Positions 55,701 through 64,000 of a DNA stretch of 64,000 nt are shown one piece after another (the stretch's first letter is position 1; each line of letters opens with the position of its first letter). This DNA comes from Bremia lactucae. Lineage: Eukaryota; Oomycota; Peronosporomycetes; Peronosporales; Peronosporaceae. The notes under the pieces were generated by a model, which saw only the letters and a program-made list of their open reading frames with translations, was not told the DNA's origin and ran no database searches. The DNA is taken from positions 4,065,846 through 4,129,845 of the forward strand of contig NC_090620.1 in assembly GCF_004359215.1 (NCBI RefSeq), read 5' to 3'. The position numbers and the translations under genes were made by a program.

Positions 55701-56238
55701 CGAGGCGTCTCCCAATTCTGGATTACACCGGAAGGGTCTATGGCATCCGCCAAAGCCTGATGGTTCCAAGCCAAAGCCTTATAATCTCGAAACAGAGTCT
55801 GATCCCATGAACCAGACGATCCACTATTTCCTCCAACGAAGAAATCTTCTGACGGGCATTAAAAGTTGCCTACGAGTCAGGCGATGACGTCGATTCGACC
55901 CAGTCAACTACATTGGGAGTAGCAGGTGACATATACTAGTCACCTCCAATCGGAGTAGGAGGTGTCTTTTCCCGCCGTAGACGCATATTAGCGTCTTTTG
56001 AAACGTTTGTATCGCCGACAGCATTTCTGAGCTGTGCAGCTGCCAGCTTTGTGACTCACAGTCGACGCGCACGGGTTTCGTTACCATGCGCAAACAAATT
56101 GAGTTTTGAACAAGATCAATAATGAAATGAAGTTGGAGTTTTTAAATAAATAAGAAACCAAAAGTTCAAAAACTTACAGAGAAAGACATAATAGTATTTC
56201 TTTTTCACTTCACATAAGTCACTATTGTGACCGTTAGT

Positions 56239-56252
56239 AAGGGTGGAGGTGA
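56239..56252 (+). other. Polypurine tract of C3
   Basis: Purine-rich run interrupted by two T, touching the 3' LTR. The same tract precedes the C4 LTR at 62651. Confidence 0.6.
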
Positions 56253-56719
56253 TGTAACGGGGTGTCCCGTCACATTATTATTATTTCCTATAAGAGGAAT
56301 AATTAATATCATTTTCCATGAGAGGAGATAGGTAATGTATACAATCATTATCTTTCTTATGTTGACTTTAAAGTTCCAGATTACCAAATTTGGTATTATT
56401 CGCAATAAGCCATCAGTGGTATTGATTGGTTGATTTAAGTTTGAATCAACCCCGCCAATCGTCACAAGATACAATTGTGCGGTGCGCAAGTAGGCGCCAT
56501 ACATAGTTCGTTAATAATATAATAATGTCAGTATTCGATGGAAGATCGTTACGAAGGAACTTAATGTATTGATACAATTTACGCTTCCTATCCTTAGAAT
56601 TTACATTTAGTAGCTAAGACTTCTTAGCTACTTGAAACCTTCCTCTGCCGCCCTACCTTCAGTGTAGTCAGTGTAGGTTGACTACTGTTATCAATATTAG
56701 CAAAGGGTGCCCCGTTACA
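56253..56719 (+). repeat. 3' LTR of C3
   Basis: TGTAACGGGGTGTCCC to GGTGCCCCGTTACA, 467 bp. Followed by GTCGAACTC, the same flank that follows the C4 LTR. Confidence 0.85.
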
Positions 56720-56891
56720 GTCGAACTCTATTTAGGAAAATGATTCGCATATATGGCATATACTCGGCCGATGAAGGTCTAATGATCTACATTGACGTAG
56801 ATCATTGGCGGATGATAAACTGTCTAACTGATTGCAGAGTCAATTAAAACAAATATTAATAAAAATGTATCAGTGATGCAGGCGGTCTTAC

Positions 56892-56951
56892 TGTAACGGA
56901 GCACCTTTCATTAGTACTGAACAGTACTAGTTAACCTTACACTGATTACAG
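56892..56951 (-). repeat. C-type LTR end fragment, inverted
   Basis: 60 bp matching the reversed last 60 bp of C-type LTRs (TGTAACGGAGCACC...). It directly adjoins the A-family protease, with the pol region between missing. The same arrangement is present near 63295-63354. Confidence 0.6.
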
Positions 56952-56984
56952 TATGGGTAGGAATTGGTGACGTTTGACATCCCG

Positions 56985-57430
56985 TCAACGCACCCTCAAC
57001 TGTGTTCGACACGACATCAGTTGCATACAACGCCTCTCGCAGGAGCACATCCTTCCCGGTGTCCTGTGTAAAGTTCGCAACTGTGCGTGTACGCCAGTCT
57101 CTATCCATGGTTGGTACTTTGCCAGCCATGGCATGCCTAGGATGAGGTCATATGGACTCTCCATTCCTAGCACTATACACTTCTTTTTACAAGAGAAGTC
57201 CTTAAAGCTGAAGGCGAGTTTTACCTGAACTCCCTCAGACTTAACGAGCGCGCCGTTCGCTATACGAGCGCGCCGTTCGCTAAACGAACGGTCGCCTCTT
57301 CTCGCAGGCAATCCTTGCAAAGCGACTCACACATCGCTGGTCTCTTTCTTAGAGCCGCGAGTTTTCCAAAATTTTGTGATGCACCGGAATTCACTAGGAG
57401 GGTCATCACCTGGTCATAGCATCTTACTTG
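56985..57430 (-). pseudogene. Retropepsin-like protease, family A, catalytic Asp changed
   Basis: Reads leftward: the active-site triplet is Asn-Ser-Gly (LLVNSGASQNF, near 57395-57365) instead of Asp-Ser/Thr-Gly. Then IANGALVKSEGVQVKLAFSF and YDLILGMPWLAKYQPWI follow. An 18-bp tandem duplication near 57243-57280 and frameshifts interrupt it. The copy at 63313-63830 carries the same Asn. Confidence 0.75.
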
Positions 57431-57434
57431 AGCG

Positions 57435-58594
57435 CTATAGACCAGCAGTGTTGAGGTCCGAAATTTCGACTATGCTACCCATTTGTTTCACAACTCGGAA
57501 CTTAGGGGTAGCTTGAGATTCCGCGTCAGTAGGGCATCCCGCCCCTACTGCGCTCCTGTAGTTCTTGACCCCTCTGGTCGATGCAGAACTCATGCGTCTC
57601 GCACGCTGGTTCTTGCCATCACCCTTTGAAAAGGGAGTCCTCTTGCTGGGCATCTTCGCACCAGCAGGGACCCTGGCATAGCAGCGAGCCATCATATGAC
57701 CCCGCTTGCCGCATTTATAGCAGACAATGTCTGCACTGCCCAACTCCATGGGAGTGGCATCTGACCTCTCGGCCGACGGCTTATACCAAGCTGTCGCCGA
57801 GGCACAGTTGTAGATTTGCTTTTCAACCAAGGCAATTTGGATTGCCTCTTCCATCGTCGACGGCACCTTTCTAAAAAGAGCCTGTCGCGATGGGCCATGC
57901 CGTTGTCCATTCATAAACGTGGGCACCTTAATGTGGTCCGGAATCGGACCTACGGTAATGGACGCCGACAGCGAGCGCATCTCCTGCTTATACTCTTGCA
58001 AAGATCACTTCGCCTGTCGTGCTCCAAAGAAGCGCGCCTGAAGCAACACTTCGTTGTTCGGCGGCTGGTACATGGCGCGAATCTTTTCCTTAAAGATCGC
58101 CCATGTAGGAAACGCCTTTCTGTCCGCCATAAGCGCCAAGTAAGCCCACTCTGAAGCCGTACGACACCATCCGGCTATCGTCTCCGATGAGCTGGGCGAC
58201 ACCGCATTGCTCCACGGCTAAAAGCCAGTGGACAATCGTGTGCGCCGCAGTTCCATCAAACTTGGGCGGATCCATCCGAATGGACCTCGGTTGATACGCC
58301 CGGACAGAGAGCATCTCAACAGTCCAGTTATGAGCCTCGCGCCGAGCCTTCTCATGCCTCAGCTAATCCTGAGTCTGAGTAACGGACTCCGCCGCAGTAT
58401 GGCTCTGTGCCTCGGACGCGGCTCTCCGCAGCCCGAGCACGAATGCCTCAAACTTCTCCAACTGAGCAACATTTTGCTCAGGAGGACTACCCAGGAGCCT
58501 GGCCAGGGCTTGATCACCAAGTCCCTGCGCCATATGCCCTTCCACCTCCCGTTCGGAGGTGGGGAAAATGAGCCCAATCAATATTGAGGCTCAT
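57435..58594 (-). pseudogene. gag of family A element, zinc knuckle intact
   Basis: Starts at the ATG at 58594 (MSLNIDWAHFPHL) and runs through several frameshifts. A 188-codon open part (58001-57435) begins MQEYKQEMRSLSASITVGPI and contains a complete CCHC zinc knuckle CYKCGKRGHMMARC, used by Gag to bind genomic RNA. The upstream capsid-like part includes ALMADRKAFPTWAIFKEKIR. It matches A2 gag. Confidence 0.8.
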
Positions 58595-58640
58595 CCTCAC
58601 GGACACACGCAGAGATGCGGGTCGTGGGAAGGATTTCTAG

Positions 58641-58648
58641 TGCTACCA
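58641..58648 (-). other. Candidate primer-binding site, TGGTAGCA (reverse strand)
   Basis: Two bases from the LTR A end, reading TGGTAGCACTAG on the minus strand. It shares its first eight bases with the C elements. Confidence 0.45.
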
Positions 58649-58650
58649 AG

Positions 58651-58955
58651 TGTTGGCGGGGACGTCGTAATGCGGCGACGCTCTTCTTAGACACACACCC
58701 TAGCACAGCGAGGAAGCGATTTAACCTGCTTCTCTTGCGTGCAGTGAGGTAGTGGTCGGCGCGTTAGCGATCTCACCCAACGCACTAAGTACTTTGATTA
58801 AGTGTTGTCACGGGAGCGGTAATCCGGCTCCTCGTGCGCACTTACCAAATAGGAAGTAGTTTTCAGACTGATTTATATTTAATCGGTTTAAATATAAATA
58901 CCTATTTTTACCAATTAAAAAAAATGTCATCTCTATAGATAACACTTAATATGTA
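58651..58955 (-). repeat. LTR A, 5' LTR of the minus-strand gag element, cut
   Basis: Reverse complement of the last ~305 bp of LTR A, from TGTTGGCGGGGACG. It is ended by the single N at 58956 and continues on neither side. Confidence 0.75.
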
Positions 58956-58956
58956 N
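58956..58956. other. Single-N join
   Basis: One N joins the inside of LTR A to the inside of the C4 protease region. The right side begins a copy of 52552 onward. Confidence 0.9.
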
Positions 58957-61900
58957 GCGAAAGCACAGGCAGCGTCAAACTTCGACCACTCGAATAAGTT
59001 GAGTGTTACAAAACAAGGATGCTTGGAAAGCAACACCCAAGAAAATGTGAAACACCCGTCTATAAGAGACAGTGCGAAAGTCCTAGATCGACTGGAGAGT
59101 CGATTGTAGAGGATCTCGCTGTGGTAGCGCAGCCACATCAAGAGGTAGTTGCGGAGGATACCCCCAAATGTTTTCTGTGGGAATAAGTCCCCGGAAACCT
59201 GTGGTCAAAGGTTTCCAGGTACCTTTGGAAATAATTTCCAAAGAGGAAACTAAGACAATAAATATCTTAGTAAACAATGGATTATGGGTAGGCACTTATA
59301 CATTTGATCTTATAGCGCCTCCGAAATCAACTTCGGAGATAGGTCAATTGCCGATATTAATTCCAGAACTACTGCAATCACAAACAAGTAACTATCTTTC
59401 TTAACGAAGCTAATCAAAAAGGAAGTAGAGGTCTTAAGCTTAAGTGTTAGAACCTTTCGCACGTTTGGGTACGATGTACTTCAACATTCGACTCTCCATT
59501 CATGGCTCTGCTATGAACGAAGACGTCATCAAAATAGCTCGGTGCAAAATCCCGCACCAATCTCAACAGATTGTTTACACATCTCTAAAATGTCGCAGGG
59601 ACATTACTAAGTCCCGGTGGCGTGACTAGTCACTCCCATAGCATACCACTTGTGCCCGCAACTAAGCTATCGGCATAAAAATTGTCGACCGCTATTATTT
59701 TTTTCACGAGGCAATGGCCATTGCTTCATGACACAGTATTTCGAAACTCGGACTAGGTCGATTTCGTGTCGAGTGCCTTTATCCTTAGGCAACTCGCATG
59801 GTACTGATTTAGTGAAGACATCCTTAAATTCTATAAAATCTTGATATAGAGGGTTTGACTTTAAAGACTCCCAAGATTATGACGTAAGACGTTCAATCCC
59901 GAATATCGGCCATGTAGTTGTCATCTGGCAAACAAGCAGATCTGCTTGACTTTGCCGCTACGCAGACCACGGAAGAACCGTTTCGGTTCTAGCGCACAAG
60001 TTATATGCAAATCTAAAGAAGTATATATTCGCTGCAAGCGAAATACCAATTCTTGGGTGCATCGTGGACAAACACGGTGTACGCCCGGATCCAGAAAAGA
60101 TTAAGGCGATCACCGATTGGCCTGTGCCAGTCGATGTAAAAGGACTTAGAAAGTTCCTTGGCTTAGCGGCTACCTGCACAGTACTCATGCATTATGCTGA
60201 AATGACAGTCCATCTTTCTTCTTTGTTAATGAAAATGTAGTGGTCATGGAACGCTGATTGTCAGCGTTCCTTCGAGGCTATCAAGCAAAGCTTGATGCAA
60301 TCGCCAATACTCGCGATTGCTGACCAAGACGCTTATATATGTGGTCTGTGACGCCAGCGATTTTGCAATCGTCTGTGCGTTAGTGCAATATGACACAGAT
60401 GGCGCAGAGCGCGTCATCTATTATCAACCGCGTCAGCTATCCAGTGCATGACAAGGGATTCCTTGCCATCTCAAAAATGCACTGGCTAAGCTTAGTGTCT
60501 ATCTCTTGGATAGGTAAACCGTTCATTGTACATACGGGCCCTGTTTCTTTACGCACGGCCGTGAACAGTCTACACCTCTCGCAAAGAATGGCGAGATGGT
60601 TGTCTTTATTCGCGGAGTTAACTTCTACGTGGAGTATAAAGCAGGGCGACTTAATGTCGTCGCTAATGCCCTTTCGCGCCGGCCCGATTTTGAGCCGGCT
60701 GCGCAAATCAACAGTGAGCATACGGCAACTGCTAAAACAGTAAGTAATCTGTCGTCAACATTACTGACAACGTTAAGAAGAAATTTAAAAAAGATAATCA
60801 AGAAAATAAGGCTCTTGAAGGGTTGGTGGGTTACCTAAGAAATCTATCAGAAATTTTAATAGGATCGTCGCAATTGTTTCAATCCTCAGCGGATCTACTC
60901 TCAACACGCAATCGGTTAATGTGCAGCCATTGCTGTCGACGCACATTGTGTCGTCAACTACACCCATCATGACTTGCGCTTACGCATCATGTATGAGTGC
61001 AACGACGCAACAAAAGTGGTTACATATCTATGGACTTCGTCTTCGGGAGACCCGAAGACGATCACAAGAATAATGGTATTCTTGTGTTTCTTGATCATTT
61101 CGGCAAGATGGTCTATCTTGCTGCAGTCCCGGAGTCGATCTCAGCCAAAGGATGGCTCATGTCTTTGTTGACACAATATTTCGACTCCATGGGTTACCCC
61201 GTGAACTGGTCTCAGATTGAAACCCCAGGTTCACGGCAGAATTTTGGAAAACTGTGTTCTAATCACTTGGATCACAATTGTAAACGTCAACTTCTGACTT
61301 AAAACAGGTGGTGAGACAGAACGTGTAAATCATACCCTCGAAGAGACACGTCCACATTCTCTTACGGATTGGAGCCGTTTCTGCTTATGAAAGAATTTGC
61401 CATAAACAATTCAGTGTATTTTCTACAACGCACACAACGTTATTCGTGAACGGCTTACGGCACCGCGTATACCCACCTTGTTTAAAAGTGACTTTTATTG
61501 AAGAGGGGGGGGCTCGCTCGAGCAAAGAACATTCTAGCTCTTGCTCATCGCGCATTAGCCCTAAGAGGATACCAATATTGATTTAATTAACCTTGATGTG
61601 GACAAACTCAGTAAAACAATAATGCTATTACTGACTTTATTAACGATACGAAAAGACTCAGCATCGAAAGCAATAAAATTAGTGGGAACAATGTTGCTCT
61701 CACTAAGGAGAATTACATCTCCGCAGTGCGCACCGGTCGCACTGAAGACAAAACAAAACCGAGTCAGCAGGTGATTTTCTGTTGGCTAGAGAAGTAGTGG
61801 TCCGTTTCGTACAGGATTCCAACGATGATGCGGTGGACTGACAGAAACGGAACTCGGACAAAAACGGAAGAGCAAACATACTTTCATTTAGTGCTGATGA

Positions 61901-63119
61901 CCTAGCTCTACTGTCTACAGTAAACCTACCAAAACATGTAGTGACAAATGTGGGCAGTAATAAATTATTGTTCCAGGTATATCGGCCCGTTTCGTGTACT
62001 GAACATCACCAAGGCAATGCGTGCACATCGAGCTGCCTGGTAATATGCGTACGCATCCTACGTATTGTGTCGGTCGTCTCCTCTCGTACCATCCGTGCGA
62101 TGCTTCTCCCAATTCTGGATTACACCGGAAGGGTCTATGGCATCCGCCAAAGCCTGATAGTTCCAAGCCAAAGCCTTATAATCTCGAAACAGAGTCTGAT
62201 CCGATGAACCAGACGATCCACTATTTCCTCCAACGAAGAAATCTTCTGACGGGCCTTAAAAGTTGCCTACGAGTCAGGCGATGACGTCGAATCGGCCCAG
62301 TCACTTACATTGGGAGTAGCAGGTGACATATACCAGTCACCTCCAATCGGAGTAGGAGGTGTCTTTTTCCCACCGTAGACGCATATTAGCGTCTTTTGAA
62401 ACGTTTGTATCGCCGACAGCAGCTCTGAGCTGTGCAGCTGCCAGCTTTGTGACTCACAGTCGACGCGCACGGGTTTCGTTACCATGCGCAAACAAATTGA
62501 GTTTTGAACAAGATCAATAATGAAATGAAATTGGAGTTTTTAAATAAATATAAAATCAAAAGTTCAAAAACTTACAGAGAAAGACATAATAGTATTTCTG
62601 TTTCACTCCACATAAGTCACTATTGTGACCGTTAGTAAGGGTGGAGGTGATGTAACGGGGTGTCCCGTTACATTATTATTATTTCCTATAAGAGGAATAA
62701 TTAATATCATTTTCTATGAGAGGAGACAGGTAAAGTATACAATCATTATCTTTATTATGTTGATACTTTAAAGTTCCAGATTACCAAATTTGGTATTATT
62801 GGCAATAAGACATCAGTTGTATTAATTGGTTGATTTAAGTTTGAATCAATCCCACCAATCGTCAAAAGATACAATTGTGCGGTGCGCAAGTAGGCGCCAT
62901 ACATAGTTACTTAATAATACAATAATATCAGTATTTGATGAAAGATCCTTACGAAGGAACTTAATGTATTGATACAATTTACGTTTCCTATCCTTAGAAT
63001 TTACATTTAGTAGCTAAGACCTCTTAGCTACTTGAAACCTTCCTCTGCCGCCCTACCTTCAGTGAAATCAGTGTAGGTTGACTACTGTTATCAATATTAG
63101 CAAAGGGTGCCCCGTTACG
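58957..63119 (+). mobile_element. Gypsy element C4 (left-truncated copy of C3)
   Basis: Tracks C3 from 52552 to its 3' LTR at an initial offset of 6405, with the same stops and the same deletion of the chromodomain/antisense region. RT remnant about 59445-60185, RNase H about 60230-60720 (VVANALSRRPDF again with the Asn), integrase about 60800-62090. Confidence 0.85.
62651..63119 (+). repeat. 3' LTR of C4
   Basis: TGTAACGGGGTGTCCC to GCCCCGTTACG, 469 bp, very close to 56253-56719 but with substitutions, including the last base pair of the TG...CA ends. Confidence 0.85.
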
Positions 63120-63312
63120 GTCGAACTCTATTTAGGAAAATTATTCGCATATATGGCATATACTCGGCCGATGAAGGTCTACTGATCTACATTGACGTGG
63201 ATCATTGGCGGATGATAAACTTTCTTACTGATTGCAGAGTCAATTAAAAAACAAATATTTATAAAAATGTATCAGTGATGCTGGCGGTCTTACTGTAACG
63301 GAGCACCTTTCA

Positions 63313-63830
63313 TCAGTACTGAACAGTACTAGTTAACCTTACACTGATTAAAGTGTGGGTAGGAATTGGTGACGTTTGACATCCCGTCAACGCACCCTCA
63401 ATTGTGTTCGACACGACATCAGTTGCATACGCCTCTCGCAGGAGCACATCCTTCCCGGTGTCCTGTGTAGAGTTTGCAACTGTGTGTGTACGCCAGTCTA
63501 TCCATGGTTGGTACTTTGCCAGCCATTGCATGCCTAGGATGAGGTCATATGGACTCCCCATTCCTAGCACTGTACACTTCTTTTTACAAGAGAAGTCACT
63601 AAAGCTGAAGGTGAGTTTTACCTGAACTCCCTCTGACTTAACGAGCGCGCCGTTCGCTAAACGAACGTTCGCCTCTTCTCGCAGGCAATCCTTGCAAAGC
63701 GACTCACACATCGCTGGTCTCTTTCTTAGAGCCGCGATTTTTTGCAAAATTTTGTGATGCACCCGAATTCACTAGGAGTCATCACCTGGTCATAGCATCT
63801 TACTTGAGCGCTATAGACCAGCAGTGTTGA
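63313..63830 (-). pseudogene. Retropepsin-like protease, family A, second copy
   Basis: An open part of 149 codons (63762-63313) reads RKRPAMCESLCKDCLREEAN, LANGALVKSEGVQVKLTFSF and SPYDLILGMQWLAKYQPWID. The active site upstream, in another frame, is LLVNSGASQNF with Asn for Asp. Better preserved than the copy at 56985. Confidence 0.75.
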
Positions 63831-63839
63831 GGTCCGAAA

Positions 63840-64000
63840 TTTCGACTATGCTACCCATTTGTTTCACAACTCGGAACTTAGGGGTAGCTTGAGAGTCCGC
63901 GTCAGTAGGGCATCCCACCCCTACTGCGCTCCTGTAGTTCTTGACCCCTCAGTGGTCGATGTAGAACTCATGCGTCTCGCACGCTTGTTCTTGCCATCGC
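63840..64000 (-). pseudogene. gag C-terminus, family A, cut by the window end
   Basis: Matches 57435-57600: the end of gag after the zinc knuckle. It continues beyond the window. Confidence 0.7.

Larger units (their letters stand above)
50229..56719 (+). mobile_element. Gypsy element C3, both LTRs present
   Basis: 5' LTR, primer-binding-like site, gag, protease, RT, RNase H, integrase, polypurine tract and 3' LTR in order over 6.5 kb. The two LTRs differ in length (about 517 and 467 bp) and clearly in sequence, so this is an old insertion. All frames are broken. The chromodomain and most of the antisense region found in C1/C2 are missing. Confidence 0.85.
52552..58594 (+). repeat. Segmental tandem duplication, left copy
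   Basis: Corresponds to 58957-64000 and probably beyond. The first kilobase or so looks identical; later parts differ by scattered substitutions and small indels. It includes the C3 pol, its 3' LTR, and the flanking protease/gag of an A element, so the copy was made after C3 had inserted. Confidence 0.85.
58957..64000 (+). repeat. Segmental tandem duplication, right copy
   Basis: Partner of 52552-57600 and beyond; starts at a single N and runs out of the window. Both copies share the sequence downstream of the C LTR (GTCGAACTCTATTTAGG) and the adjoining minus-strand protease and gag. Confidence 0.85.

Noticed and set aside
1..64000. CRISPR arrays, bacterial operons, tRNA genes
   Set aside because: No repeat-spacer pattern, no ribosome-binding-site-led gene strings, and no clear A/B-box tRNA folds seen on either strand.

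Overview
This is a eukaryotic window, most likely from an oomycete such as Phytophthora or a downy mildew. Three things suggest this: short GT-AG introns of about 61-67 bp, a fused methionine-salvage enzyme (MtnB-MtnC) preceded by a cupin-like domain, and stacked, decayed Ty3/Gypsy retrotransposons, one family of which carries a chromodomain. The genus is inferred, not proved.

Layout. 1-24038 is retrotransposon debris. Element A1 runs 1-4956 (+). Element D1 runs about 4957-9720 (-) and holds an embedded mitochondrial SSU-rRNA fragment. An A-type LTR and gag start follow, then a 100-N gap, element C1 (10278-15267, +), element A2 (15268-19082, -, with an internal inversion) and element D2 (19083-24038, +). 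An SR-type splicing factor gene (24326-25378, six exons) sits alone. 26372-35097 holds element C2 (its 5' LTR invaded by an A LTR), a second 100-N gap and inverted A LTRs. A gene island follows at 36343-49500: a zinc-finger/three-repeat Myb protein, a cupin-MtnB-MtnC fusion, and a protein with repeated CENP-B/Tc5-like DNA-binding domains, all on +. After LTR remnants come RRP5 (-, cut off at a single N) and a SAC1-type phosphoinositide phosphatase (-). 49974-64000 is again retroelements: C3, the gag-protease part of an A element, and C4, where C4 plus its flank is a tandem duplicate of the C3 region.

The most unusual signal is in the retroelements. Families A and D, and less certainly C, carry a degenerate open reading frame on the strand opposite to pol, between integrase and the polypurine tract/3' LTR. 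The A and D versions share a similar start (Met-x-x-Lys-Arg), a Pro-Ile-Val-Leu...Asn-Glu-Thr motif and a C-terminal coiled coil. I know of no description of this for these elements.

Assembly cautions. 10278-15348 and 29299-34369 are 5071-bp near-identical direct copies. The first begins at one 100-N gap and the second ends at the other, so the contig between the gaps has redundant ends. Single-N joins at 44819 and 58956 fuse unrelated or duplicated sequence. All pol, gag and antisense reading frames are interrupted by stops or frameshifts; no retroelement looks autonomous. I saw no tRNA genes, CRISPR arrays or bacterial features.
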